From Hyphomicrobiales bacterium (GTDB lineage: Bacteria > Pseudomonadota > Alphaproteobacteria > Rhizobiales > Rhizobiaceae), in contig UBTY01000010.1 in assembly GCA_900468535.1 (NCBI GenBank), positions 71,513 to 135,512 of the forward strand: a DNA stretch of 64,000 nucleotides, given 5' to 3'. Shown piece after piece: positions 18,382 through 25,759 of the stretch; within the stretch, counting starts at the first letter, position 1, and each line of letters starts with the position of its first letter. The notes beneath the pieces were generated by a model, which saw nothing but the letters and a program-made list of their open reading frames with translations, did not search any database and was not told the origin of the DNA. A program made the position numbers and the translations under genes.

Positions 18382-18768
18382 ATGACGAATATCCAGCCTG
18401 AAGACGAACAGGAAGAAAAGCCGCTCGATCCGGCGATGGAAAGTGTCCGCCGCAAGATGATCCGCCTGCAGATCGTTTCGGGCGTTATCATGTTCGTGAG
18501 CCTTATGGCGGTCTTCGGCGCGGTTGTCTACAAGACGATGCGCGCTCCCGCGAAGGAGCCTGTCGCGGTCTCCAGCAGCGCCGTACCGGCGGATGGACCG
18601 ATCTCGGCTACCGCAAACCTCCCGGCCGGTTTCATCATCCAGTCCTCATCGCTTTCAGGCGGCCAGATCATGTTCTTCGGGTCGACATCGGATGGCGTGA
18701 TGAAGGCGCTGGTGTTCGATATCAAAGCCGGACGCATCGTTGCCGATGTAACGATCAACGGCGGTTGA
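18382..18768 (+). CDS. small single-pass membrane protein, unknown function
   Basis: 128 residues; the ATG at 18382 has GGAA nine bases upstream, while an ATG five codons earlier has none. A charged N-terminus (EDEQEEKPLDPAMESVRRKM) is followed by one membrane helix at about residues 29-50 (IVSGVIMFVSLMAVFGAVVY). The remaining part (about 75-128) probably forms a small periplasmic domain (FIIQSSSLSGGQIMFFG). No named family is recognised. The methyltransferase gene follows after 4 bases, so the two are co-transcribed. Confidence 0.75.
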   Translation: MTNIQPEDEQEEKPLDPAMESVRRKMIRLQIVSGVIMFVSLMAVFGAVVYKTMRAPAKEPVAVSSSAVPADGPISATANLPAGFIIQSSSLSGGQIMFFGSTSDGVMKALVFDIKAGRIVADVTINGG

Positions 18769-18772
18769 GACG

Positions 18773-19594
18773 ATGCCGGCCGCGCCGATAGTGATCGATG
18801 ACGCCGACGATCCCCGCATCGCCGAATTTCGCGATATCAAGGAGCGCGATCTGACGGGAAGGCAGGGCCGGTTCATCGCCGAGGGCACGGTCGTTCTTCG
18901 CATGCTGGCGGCCGCCCACGTCAACGACGGCGATTTCGTCGCGGAGAAGATCCTTCTCCTGCGCAATCGCGCGGACGGCGTTTCGGAGATACTGACGCAG
19001 TTGCCTGATGACGTGCCGGTCTTCATTGCCGAAGCCGAGGTTCTCGATCGCATCGTCGGCTTTCACATGCATCGCGGTGTCCTGGCGCTCGGTCGGAGGC
19101 GTACATCCACGACCTCCTTGATCGACCGGCTGCCTGAGAATGCGCTTGTGCTGGTTGGCGCTGGTATTTCCAACCACGACAATGCGGGTTCGATGTTTCG
19201 CAACGCCGCGGCGTTTCGGGCTGATGGCGTCTTTCTCGACGAGACCTCGTGCGATCCGCTCTATCGCAAGGCGCTGAGGGTTTCCGTGGGTTCCGTGCTC
19301 GGCGTTCCCTACGAGCGGGGAGGCACGGCCGAAGCGCTGTTGGCGCAGCTGGCAGCCCGGGATTTCGCGATCTGGACGCTATCGCCACGCGGGGAGACGG
19401 ATATCCGGTCGATACCGCCGTCCGGCCGCATGGCGCTTGTCGTTGGCACGGAAGGAGAGGGGCTGCCGCAGGAGATACTTTCGCGGTTCCGCAGCGCGCG
19501 AATTCCGCAGTCCGAGGGGCTGGACAGCCTCAATGTGGCAACGGCAACGGGGATCGCGTTGTTCGCAATGTCATCGGCCGCAGGGCGGATCTGA
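18773..19594 (+). CDS. TrmH/SpoU-family RNA methyltransferase
   Basis: 273 residues. The SPOUT knot motifs are all present: motif 1 NHDNAGSMFRNA at about 138-149, motif 2 VVGTEGEGLP at about 223-232, and motif 3 LDSLNVATATGIALF near the C-terminus. The N-terminal part (about 1-110) fits the substrate-binding domain of 2'-O-ribose methyltransferases. It uses SAM to methylate a ribose in rRNA or tRNA; the target base is unknown. It ends exactly where the convergent coiled-coil gene ends, with no bases between. Confidence 0.85.
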   Translation: MPAAPIVIDDADDPRIAEFRDIKERDLTGRQGRFIAEGTVVLRMLAAAHVNDGDFVAEKILLLRNRADGVSEILTQLPDDVPVFIAEAEVLDRIVGFHMHRGVLALGRRRTSTTSLIDRLPENALVLVGAGISNHDNAGSMFRNAAAFRADGVFLDETSCDPLYRKALRVSVGSVLGVPYERGGTAEALLAQLAARDFAIWTLSPRGETDIRSIPPSGRMALVVGTEGEGLPQEILSRFRSARIPQSEGLDSLNVATATGIALFAMSSAAGRI

Positions 19595-20755
19595 TCAGCC
19601 GGGTTCGGAGAGTACGGTCGCCGCGCGTTGTGCGAGGTCGATACGCTCGCCTTCCTGCGGATCGCTTGCCTCAGGCAGAAGATCGCGGATCGGAGACGAC
19701 GCGCCTTCCTGAAGCGCCGTCAGGGCAACCATGTTGGCTGCAACGGATGCTATGTCTTCCCTGATCGCGTCATCCTGCGACGAATCGTTCTTCGCCTTCA
19801 GCAGCCGTTCGGAGACCGCAGCGCTGCGGGAGCGGACTTCTTCGGCCAGTCGGGCGGTGGCGGCAGCAGCATCCAGCGGCACCGCGACGCTTGCTTCCTT
19901 CGGTGCCTTCTCCACCTCAGGCTCGGACAGAACCGGTGCCAGTCCGGCGCTGCGCAGGGCGCGGTTTGCCTTGCGGAGGTCACCGTTGGCGGCCTTCAAC
20001 TGATCCTTCAACTTGGCGATTTCCTGTTGTTTCCGGGCAAGGAGCGCGTCGCGGTCGGCAAGCGCTGTCGTATCGCGTTGCGTCTTATCTTCCAGGCGGA
20101 CGACCATATGTTCCTGGTGCGTCAGTTTCTTCTCTGCGTCCTTCGCGCGCTTCTGGACGAGATCCACGTCCTGGCGCAGCATATCGCGTTCGGTGCGAAG
20201 CGCGTTCGATTTGAAGATCAGGTTTTCCACCTCGGTTTCGCGGGCGGCGATATCGATCTTCAGGTTATCGGCCTGTTCGGTGATCTTGTTCAGCCGGATC
20301 CGCAGCGCATCGAGTTCGCCGTCCTTGGCAGCACTCGCCTGCTCGGCGATATGAAGGCTGGTCTTCAATTGGCTGATATAGTTCTCGTCCTTGCGCAGGT
20401 GCGAGCGAAGGTCTGCCGCCTCGACGCTCATGTCGGCGATCTGGGCCTGAAGTCCGCCGATTTCGGACGCGAACTGGCCGGCGTCGCGGGCTGCCGAGTC
20501 ATGCTTCAATTGCAGCGAGAGGGATTTTTCGCGTTCACGGAGCAGGTCCTGCGCAGTGCGGGCGTTTTCTGCGGCATAGAGGGCGCGGACCATGTCCTTT
20601 TGCGCACGCACTTCCTGTGGGCTGAGCGGCATGGTCGCCCGCATGCGGTTTTCCGTGTACCAGACAACGCGGCGATGGACGGCGGGCGATACCAGGAAGA
20701 CGAGAAACGCCGCGGTCAGAAAGCCCAGTCCGAACAAAAGAGCGTATTCGATCAC
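19595..20755 (-). CDS. membrane-anchored coiled-coil protein, unknown function
   Basis: 386 residues from a GTG start. One membrane helix lies at residues 4-24 (YALLFGLGFLTAAFLVFLVS), followed by a basic stretch (RRVVWYTENRMRA) and a conserved-looking segment with PLSPQEVRAQKD. Residues about 60-270 form a long coiled coil rich in Leu, Gln, Lys and Glu. The C-terminal 100 residues are less ordered. The layout recalls RmuC-like or septum-associated coiled-coil proteins, but no nuclease or other catalytic motif is seen. Its stop abuts the convergent methyltransferase stop. Confidence 0.7.
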   Translation of the reverse strand: MIEYALLFGLGFLTAAFLVFLVSPAVHRRVVWYTENRMRATMPLSPQEVRAQKDMVRALYAAENARTAQDLLREREKSLSLQLKHDSAARDAGQFASEIGGLQAQIADMSVEAADLRSHLRKDENYISQLKTSLHIAEQASAAKDGELDALRIRLNKITEQADNLKIDIAARETEVENLIFKSNALRTERDMLRQDVDLVQKRAKDAEKKLTHQEHMVVRLEDKTQRDTTALADRDALLARKQQEIAKLKDQLKAANGDLRKANRALRSAGLAPVLSEPEVEKAPKEASVAVPLDAAAATARLAEEVRSRSAAVSERLLKAKNDSSQDDAIREDIASVAANMVALTALQEGASSPIRDLLPEASDPQEGERIDLAQRAATVLSEPG

Positions 20756-20872
20756 GACAGGGCCACTGCTTCCGGAAGTTGATTTGCGTCAAGCCAATCA
20801 TTAGGCGCATGGCGCCGATTGGGCAAGTGGCGGAAAGGTGACGGTGAACCGGGGTACACCGTCACGCTTGCC

Positions 20873-21469
20873 TCAGAAGGGGTTCCAGGTCGGGCTCGGG
20901 GTCACCTTGAGGTAGCCGACGTTGAGGCCGAGGCGGGCGCCGACGCCAGTGCGGATCGGCACGACGAGAACGTTGTTGTTCTTGAGAAGCGTCATTCCGA
21001 AGCCGGCGATGACGAAAGCCTGGCCGCTGACGCCGCCGAAGCGGGCGTAGATGGCATCCGTGGAAGGCAGATCGTAGACCAGCATCATGACGCGCGTGCC
21101 CTGGCCACCGTAGTCGATACCGAGCGACGGGCCCTGCCAGTACAGCGGATGCTCGCCTGCGTTCTTGGTGTTGAGCTGGCCTTCGCCGTAGGTCAGGCCG
21201 GCTATGAATGCGCCGGAGCCTTCCTGGCCGAGAATATATCCGTTCGGCAGGCCGTATTTCTGGAAGGCCGCTTCGATGACCTTGGCAAGGCCGCCGCTGG
21301 TGGATCCGAAGAAGGAATGGCCGGCGTCGACGATCTCCTGCATCGTATATTGGCCACTGTTTGCCTCCTGCGCCGAAGCCTGCGTCGCCGACAGCATTGT
21401 CGAGGCGACTGTGAGGGCGAGGATCAGGCGGCCAAGTGCCCGAAATCTTCCGAAGATTGAGGAGTGCAT
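20873..21469 (-). CDS. eipA: DUF1134 / EipA envelope integrity protein
   Basis: 198 residues with a signal peptide (hydrophobic core LILALTVASTMLSATQ, cleavage near AQA/QEAN at about 33). The mature part is the DUF1134 fold: YTMQEIVDAGHSFFGSTSGGLAKV, GSGAFIAGLTYGEG, YWQGPSLGIDYGGQG and VVPIRTGVGARLG. In Brucella and Caulobacter, EipA is a periplasmic beta-barrel-like protein needed for envelope integrity and linked to CtrA control. A CtrA-like box lies 72 bases upstream. It is divergent from chpT. Confidence 0.85.
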   Translation of the reverse strand: MHSSIFGRFRALGRLILALTVASTMLSATQASAQEANSGQYTMQEIVDAGHSFFGSTSGGLAKVIEAAFQKYGLPNGYILGQEGSGAFIAGLTYGEGQLNTKNAGEHPLYWQGPSLGIDYGGQGTRVMMLVYDLPSTDAIYARFGGVSGQAFVIAGFGMTLLKNNNVLVVPIRTGVGARLGLNVGYLKVTPSPTWNPF

Positions 21470-21540
21470 GGTGTCATCCGTTCATCATGGTCGGTCGTTT
21501 GAGCCGTTTCCGGCATTTACTGCATTTTGCGCGGATGGTC

Positions 21541-21555
21541 TTAACAATCGGTTTA
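21541..21555. promoter_or_regulatory. candidate CtrA box upstream of eipA
   Basis: TTAA-N7-TTTA, one mismatch from the CtrA consensus TTAA-N7-TTAA, located 72 bases before the eipA start and about 105 bases before chpT. Confidence 0.5.
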
Positions 21556-21661
21556 CCAAATATGGTGTCATTATGGCGCCCGAGTACGCTCGCAAACTTC
21601 GTGCAATTTAGATGAGGCAAGATCTGCGGCGGAATGATTATACCGCCCTCAGGAGACGATG

Positions 21662-22309
21662 ATGTCGAAAAATCCAAACCTTACCTTGACCGGCCCAGAC
21701 CTGGCCGCGCTTCTCTGCAGCCGCGTTTGCCATGACGTCATCTCTCCCGTAGGAGCGATCAACAACGGCCTCGAGCTTCTCGATGAAGGCGGAGCTGATG
21801 CCGATGCGATGGATCTTATTAGAACAAGTGCGCTCAATGCTTCGGTTCGCCTGAAGTTCGCGCGCCTGGCATTTGGTGCGTCCGGTTCTGTCGGCGCGTC
21901 GATCGACACGGGCGAAGCAGAACGGGCCGCCAAGGATTTTGCAGCCGCAGAAAAGAAGACCGAAGTGACCTGGAACGGGCCACGCGCGATTATCCCGAAG
22001 AACCGCGTGAAGCTGCTGCTGAACCTCTTCCTGATCGCCTACTCGTCGATCCCGCGCGGCGGTTCGCTTGAGATCACGCTCGAGAACCCGGAATTCGACG
22101 CGGTTTTCAAGATCGTCGCCAAGGGCAAGCTCATGCGGCTTCCGCCGAAGTTCGTCGAAATTTCCACCGGCGAAATCGAAGAGGCAATCGATGCGCATTC
22201 GATCCAGCCCTACTACGCCGTCCTCCTCGCCGAGGAATGCGGCATGCGGCTCAGCCACAGCGCCAGCCCGGAAGAGATCGTTTTTGGTGCAGAACTGATC
22301 GCTGCCTGA
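21662..22309 (+). CDS. chpT: ChpT histidine phosphotransferase
   Basis: 215 residues from the ATG at 21662, which sits 6 bases after GGAG; an adjacent ATG at 21659 is only 3 bases away. ChpT passes phosphate from the hybrid kinase CckA to CtrA and CpdR. The phospho-acceptor is His24 in LLCSRVCHDVISPVGAINNGLELL, a hallmark of the family. The C-terminal part is a degenerate Bergerat-like domain (NRVKLLLNLFLIAYSSIPRGG) that lacks ATP-binding motifs, as expected for ChpT. It lies within 2 kb of ctrA, which is suggestive for one phosphorelay. Confidence 0.93.
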   Translation: MSKNPNLTLTGPDLAALLCSRVCHDVISPVGAINNGLELLDEGGADADAMDLIRTSALNASVRLKFARLAFGASGSVGASIDTGEAERAAKDFAAAEKKTEVTWNGPRAIIPKNRVKLLLNLFLIAYSSIPRGGSLEITLENPEFDAVFKIVAKGKLMRLPPKFVEISTGEIEEAIDAHSIQPYYAVLLAEECGMRLSHSASPEEIVFGAELIAA

Positions 22310-22418
22310 TGGCGGAATCGGGACGAACCGCTGATCGAGGTAATAATTCCTTAGCCTAATGTTCCTATCCTGACGGTTGAAATGCCCGCCAGGACAGAAG
22401 CTGGGCTAAGGAGCAGCC

Positions 22419-22781
22419 ATGCAGAGGTTTATGATTACCGACTCTTCGGACGTGGTTCGCAAGGTCGGAAGGCGCATTCTCTCCGAACTGGACTTCCTGG
22501 TCAGCGAGGCCTCCAATGCCAGCGAGGCCCTGTCACGCTGCCAGATGGAGCTGCCCGACTATCTCATTGTCGATTCCGGTATGGACGGCGCGATCGATCT
22601 CATCGTTGCTATCCGAGCCATGGAAGGCGGCAAGGAGGTCAAGATCTATTACTGTGTTATCGAAGCCGACCTGAAGAAGCTGATGATGGGCAAGCGCGCC
22701 GGCGCCACCGACTTCCTCCTGAAGCCGTTCGACCGCAAGATTCTGACCGCCGTTTTCGGCAATCGCGCGATAGCCGCTTAA
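22419..22781 (+). CDS. single-domain response regulator, orphan receiver
   Basis: 120 residues, a lone CheY-like receiver with AAGGAG five bases before the start. The phosphorylatable Asp52 is kept (YLIVDSGMDG), as is the conserved Lys102 (FLLKPFD). The acidic pocket is reduced: after Asp8 the next residue is Ser9 rather than Asp or Glu. The usual Thr/Ser switch position after strand 4 reads YYCVIEA, with no obvious hydroxyl residue. It is not CpdR or DivK by sequence. Being sandwiched between chpT and ctrA suggests a role as a phosphate sink or partner in the CtrA relay, but this is inference. Confidence 0.85.
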   Translation: MQRFMITDSSDVVRKVGRRILSELDFLVSEASNASEALSRCQMELPDYLIVDSGMDGAIDLIVAIRAMEGGKEVKIYYCVIEADLKKLMMGKRAGATDFLLKPFDRKILTAVFGNRAIAA

Positions 22782-22808
22782 CACCGCATACCAATCGCCG
22801 AAGTCTGC

Positions 22809-22834
22809 AAGCCGCCTCCGAGGGCGGCTTTTTT
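22809..22834 (+). terminator. intrinsic terminator after the orphan receiver gene
   Basis: An 8-bp stem (22809-22816 with 22823-22830) is followed by a run of T to 22834, 28 bases past the stop codon. Confidence 0.85.
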
Positions 22835-22859
22835 GCGTGCGAGTAGTCTGAAAAACGAA

Positions 22860-22887
22860 AAAATCCCGCCCAAAAGGGCGGGATTTT
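22860..22887 (-). terminator. intrinsic terminator of ctrA
   Basis: A perfect 12-bp stem (22860-22871 with 22876-22887) and AAAA loop. On the minus strand it ends in a T-run, 24 bases past the ctrA stop. Confidence 0.85.
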
Positions 22888-22910
22888 CATCGGTAAGGGG
22901 TTGGCTAATT

Positions 22911-23612
22911 TCAGGCGGTTTCGGCGTATTCGGCACCATCAGGCTCGCGCAGCACGTAGCCGCGACCCCAGACAGTCTCGATGTAGTTCGCGCCACCGGC
23001 GGCGTTTGCGAGCTTCTTGCGCAGCTTGCAGATGAAGACGTCGATGATCTTCAGTTCCGGCTCGTCCATACCGCCGTAGAGGTGGTTCAGGAACATTTCC
23101 TTGGTGAGGGTCGTGCCCTTGCGGAGCGAAAGCAGCTCCAGCATCTGGTATTCCTTGCCCGTCAGGTGAACGCGCTGGCCGCCGACTTCGACGGTCTTGG
23201 CGTCGAGGTTGACGATCAGTTCGCCGGTCATGATGACCGACTGGGCGTGGCCCTTCGAACGACGGACGATTGCGTGGATGCGGGCGACGAGCTCGTCCTT
23301 GTGGAACGGCTTGGTCATGTAGTCGTCGGCACCGAAGCCGAGACCGCGGACCTTGTCCTCGATACCGGCCATGCCGGAGAGAATCAGGATCGGTGTTTTG
23401 ACCTTGGACAGTCGGAGAGTGCGGAGCACTTCGTATCCGGACATGTCGGGGAGGTTCAAATCGAGAAGGATGATGTCGTAATCATACAACTTCCCGAGAT
23501 CGACGCCTTCCTCACCGAGATCGGTGGTGTAGACATTAAAACTTTCTGACTTGAGCATCAATTCGATGCTCTGCGCTGTCGCGCTGTCATCTTCAATAAG
23601 TAGTACCCGCAT
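22911..23612 (-). CDS. ctrA: cell cycle master response regulator CtrA
   Basis: 233 residues, OmpR/PhoB type. The receiver starts [20 protein letters not shown] with Asp51 as phospho-acceptor ([10 protein letters not shown]) and Lys in MTKPFHKDE. The C-terminal winged helix contains [17 protein letters not shown] and [15 protein letters not shown], near-identical to CtrA of Caulobacter and Brucella. CtrA controls division, flagellar and envelope genes and blocks replication initiation in Caulobacter. The ATG follows AAGGGG. Its 441-base upstream region carries a CtrA half-type site, a TTAA-like box and four GANTC sites, consistent with autoregulation and CcrM control. Confidence 0.97.
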   Translation of the reverse strand: MRVLLIEDDSATAQSIELMLKSESFNVYTTDLGEEGVDLGKLYDYDIILLDLNLPDMSGYEVLRTLRLSKVKTPILILSGMAGIEDKVRGLGFGADDYMTKPFHKDELVARIHAIVRRSKGHAQSVIMTGELIVNLDAKTVEVGGQRVHLTGKEYQMLELLSLRKGTTLTKEMFLNHLYGGMDEPELKIIDVFICKLRKKLANAAGGANYIETVWGRGYVLREPDGAEYAETA

Positions 23613-23699
23613 TCTTATCCCCTTTACCGCCGCCGAAAGGTGGTCTGGCCCCTACGCGATACCGAATATGTCACTGCGTGATTTGGAACCTGCCACGAA

Positions 23700-23707
23700 A
23701 TGGTTAA
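23700..23707 (-). promoter_or_regulatory. CtrA octamer site upstream of ctrA
   Basis: Read on the minus strand this is TTAACCAT, an exact match to the 8-mer CtrA motif, about 88 bases before the ctrA start codon. Confidence 0.5.
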
Positions 23708-23715
23708 CAAATTCT

Positions 23716-23845
23716 GATTCACTCTGGCAAGAGGGTGAGAATTTATTAAATATTTTGTCCATTCCGCTGTTTTCCAACGAGAATCCGCAAAGCCAACTTC
23801 TCAACTGTTACATTAAGAATGGCCGGTAAGCGATTCATTCGACTC
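23716..23845. promoter_or_regulatory. cluster of four GANTC (CcrM) sites
   Basis: GATTC at 23716-23720, GAATC at 23781-23785, GATTC at 23832-23836 and GACTC at 23841-23845. Four sites in 130 bases is several times the chance rate of about one per 256 bases. Confidence 0.6.
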
Positions 23846-23880
23846 ACCAATGAACAGGTACCGGAAATCGCGTAGTGGTG

Positions 23881-23895
23881 TTTACCGACCCTTAA
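23881..23895. promoter_or_regulatory. candidate CtrA box between ctrA and the fliJ-like gene
   Basis: TTTA-N7-TTAA, one mismatch from the CtrA consensus, 159 bases before the fliJ-like start and about 270 before ctrA. Confidence 0.4.
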
Positions 23896-24053
23896 ATCAT
23901 CGGCACTATCATTAACGATGCCCGTAAACGAAAGGTTACCAACGGTAGGTTTTTGTTAACACCGAAGGAAATTTTTCGAGCAAATCGCGTCAAAGCGGTT
24001 CGCAAGGGGCTGTGTAAGTGGAGCAGGGGTCTCGCATCACTGGAGTAATGCGT

Positions 24054-24404
24054 ATGAAGTCGCGTGAGAGCCTAGTTCGTCTGAAGGAGTTTCAGGTGAA
24101 CGAAAAACGTCGTCAGCTGCAGCAATTGCAGATGATGATGTCTGAATTCGACCGGATGACGAAGGATCTGGAGAGCCAGATCGTCGTCGAAGAGAAGAAA
24201 TCCGGTATTTCGGATCCGAATCATTTCGCCTACCCGACTTTCGCGAAGGCAGCTCGCCAACGCGCCGACAATCTTCAGGTCTCGATCAAGGAGCTGAAGA
24301 TGCAGGAAGAGTCGCTCGAGCAAGCGCTCGAGGAGATGCAGGCGGAATATGCACGTGCGGCCGCGCTGGAAGAGCGCGATGGTGCCGTTCGCGCACGGGC
24401 CTAA
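24054..24404 (+). CDS. FliJ-like flagellar export coiled-coil protein
   Basis: 116 residues from the ATG at 24054, which has GGAG eight bases upstream; earlier GTG and ATG starts lack this. The protein is almost entirely alpha-helical and coiled: KSRESLVRLKEFQVNEKRR at the N-terminus, then long heptad stretches around 17-50 and 70-110. This matches the FliJ-type chaperone of the flagellar type III export apparatus, and a gene so annotated lies divergent from ctrA in many rhizobia. Flagellar genes are typical CtrA targets, so the shared upstream region makes sense. Small coiled coils are easily over-assigned, so the name is moderate in certainty. Confidence 0.65.
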   Translation: MKSRESLVRLKEFQVNEKRRQLQQLQMMMSEFDRMTKDLESQIVVEEKKSGISDPNHFAYPTFAKAARQRADNLQVSIKELKMQEESLEQALEEMQAEYARAAALEERDGAVRARA

Positions 24405-24413
24405 CAAAAAAGG

Positions 24414-24437
24414 CAGGCGCCAGAGTGCTGGCGCCTG
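24414..24437 (-). terminator. intrinsic terminator of the small GNAT gene
   Basis: A perfect 10-bp stem (24414-24423 with 24428-24437). On the minus strand it is followed by a run of six T (24411-24406), so it mainly serves the minus-strand gene at 24513. Confidence 0.75.
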
Positions 24438-24512
24438 GGGTGATGCCTGAAAAAGCCATGCATGATGGGCTGTCGCGTCCGTCATACATGGCTTTTGGCG
24501 TTACTGGTGGCT

Positions 24513-24794
24513 TCAGAGATTGACGACGTCGCGCCATTCTTCGTGCCGTTGAGCCTGGGCCTTGAAGAATGGGCACAGCGGAAAGATCTTCCAGCCGCCG
24601 CGTCTGGCCTCATCGACTGCGTGAGCGGCGAGGGCCTGTCCGACGCCTTTGCCCCTTAATGCATCCGGCACGCCGGTATGATCGATGATGATCAGCTTGG
24701 CATTGGTGCGCGAGAACGTCATCTCAGCCTGATGCCCGTCGAGCTCCGCGACGTAGCGACCGCCAGAGGCATTATCTTCGTTCTTGATTTCCAT
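24513..24794 (-). CDS. small GNAT-fold acetyltransferase (YjdJ/Acetyltransf_CG type)
   Basis: 93 residues, a minimal GNAT fold. It contains YVAELDGHQAEMTF, then IIDHTGVPDALRGKGVGQALAAHAVDEAR (acetyl-CoA binding loop RGKGVG) and a C-terminal KIFPLCPFFKAQ, the hallmark order of the short eukaryote-like GNAT family. AGGAAG precedes the ATG. The substrate is unknown. It is flanked by the ctrA/fliJ-like genes and sciP, but nothing in the sequence ties it to the cell cycle. Confidence 0.85.
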   Translation of the reverse strand: MEIKNEDNASGGRYVAELDGHQAEMTFSRTNAKLIIIDHTGVPDALRGKGVGQALAAHAVDEARRGGWKIFPLCPFFKAQAQRHEEWRDVVNL

Positions 24795-25081
24795 CGATTA
24801 TCTTCCTCGCAGAGATTGCAGGAGGAACTTCGCACGGGACCTTGCGTGCGCCAAGCCGGCACCTGAGGACACACTGTTCGATAAAGGAGAGGGTCGCGGT
24901 CGACGTACGGCGATGTTTTGCCTGCCGCCGGCGGCGTGGACGTCCAAGTGGTCTTTGAAGGACGTGAACACGCGCCGACTCTGGCGAGTCATGATGCCAC
25001 TGTCGGCATCAACGGTTTCGGGCCGCTGTAGCACCGGGGTGCTTTCGGCCCGAAACGAAAATCGTTGCTCGGATGAGCTGT
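24795..25081. other. 287-base gap downstream of sciP
   Basis: No supported gene. It holds the large hairpin at 25016-25055 and an inverted pair of GANTC sites (24977-24981 and 24986-24990). The promoter for the minus-strand GNAT gene should lie in the first 150 bases. Confidence 0.4.
25016..25055 (-). terminator. long hairpin downstream of sciP
   Basis: Outer 9-bp arms (25016-25024 with 25047-25055) enclose an inner 5-bp stem (25031-25035 with 25038-25042). It begins 26 bases past the sciP stop; no T-run is seen. Confidence 0.5.
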
Positions 25082-25357
25082 CTAGTGACGATACTGCTGG
25101 ATACGTGTGGTGCGCAACCCGGCCAAGCCATGGCTGTTGATCGACGACTGCCAGGAGAGAAACTCCTCGACGGTCAGGGTGTAACGTTCGCAGGCTTCTT
25201 CCAAGCTCAACAAGCCACCGCGAACAGCCGCGACAACCTCTGCCTTGCGACGGATTACCCAGCGCCGGGTATTCGGCGGTGGAAGATCCGCAATCGTCAG
25301 CGGGCTGCCATCGGGGCCGATGACATATTTCACTCGGGGACGTATCATTTCGGTCAT
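25082..25357 (-). CDS. sciP: SciP, small CtrA inhibitory protein (DUF1153)
   Basis: 91 residues from the ATG at 25357. It begins MTEMIRPRVKYVIGPDGSP and continues RRWVIRRKAEVVAAVRGGLL, then SLEEACERYTLTVEEFLSWQ and ends LRTTRIQQYRH, near-identical to Caulobacter SciP (DUF1153). SciP is a helix-turn-helix protein that binds CtrA at promoters and blocks its activity in G1. A GANTC site lies 3 bases before the start codon and a CtrA-like box 52 bases upstream. The presence of ChpT, CtrA and SciP within 5 kb is notable. Confidence 0.93.
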   Translation of the reverse strand: MTEMIRPRVKYVIGPDGSPLTIADLPPPNTRRWVIRRKAEVVAAVRGGLLSLEEACERYTLTVEEFLSWQSSINSHGLAGLRTTRIQQYRH

Positions 25358-25408
25358 TGGACTCTCTACACAACTCAAGACCACGGCAGCCACTCTAGCT
25401 TGTCACAT

Positions 25409-25423
25409 TTAAAAATTGCCTAA
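25409..25423 (-). promoter_or_regulatory. candidate CtrA box upstream of sciP
   Basis: On the plus strand TTAA-N7-CTAA, one mismatch from consensus, 52 bases upstream of the sciP start codon. Confidence 0.45.
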
Positions 25424-25497
25424 GCACATCGTAAGACTTTGATAAGAAGTTTAGTTGCTGCTGATGCGAAGCAGTAAGACGGTCCCGGCAACCTCCC

Positions 25498-25515
25498 GTT
25501 ACGTAAATTTGTAAC
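25498..25515. promoter_or_regulatory. 18-bp palindrome GTTAC-N8-GTAAC, possible LuxR-type operator
   Basis: An inverted repeat of lux-box length, 245 bases before the LuxR-type start at 25760. Autoregulation is a guess from size and position. Confidence 0.3.
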
Positions 25516-25759
25516 AAATGCATGGGAGCCATGCGCATTGCGCGTTGGGCATTTGATATTCGTCATCTTATAAGCACCGCAACATAGAATGTAAGCGCCA
25601 GACCCCGTCTCCGTTCTTATCCTCATGTCCGGAATGACTTTAGGCCATCTGCTCCATCCCGCTACCGGGACTGGGGTTGTCGGCTTTTCCGGTTCTCTTG
25701 AAGGCTGCCGCCATACGGCAAGGACATCAGACGACGCCGGCAGCCGTGGGAAAGTTTCG

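Larger units (their letters stand above)
23613..24053. promoter_or_regulatory. ctrA/fliJ-like divergent promoter region
   Basis: This 441-base gap is AT-rich, especially 23700-23770 and 23900-23990, and holds no gene. It contains the CtrA-like sites and the GANTC cluster listed separately. In Caulobacter, ctrA is driven from two promoters that respond to CtrA and to methylation state; the same arrangement is plausible here, though no -10/-35 could be fixed. Confidence 0.6.
25358..25759. other. 402-base divergent gap between sciP and the LuxR-type gene
   Basis: AT-rich around 25400-25460 and 25500-25570. It holds a CtrA-like box, a GANTC site at 25360-25364 and the palindrome at 25498-25515. 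An in-frame extension of the LuxR-type gene back to 25625 is open, but lacks a ribosome binding site. Confidence 0.5.
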
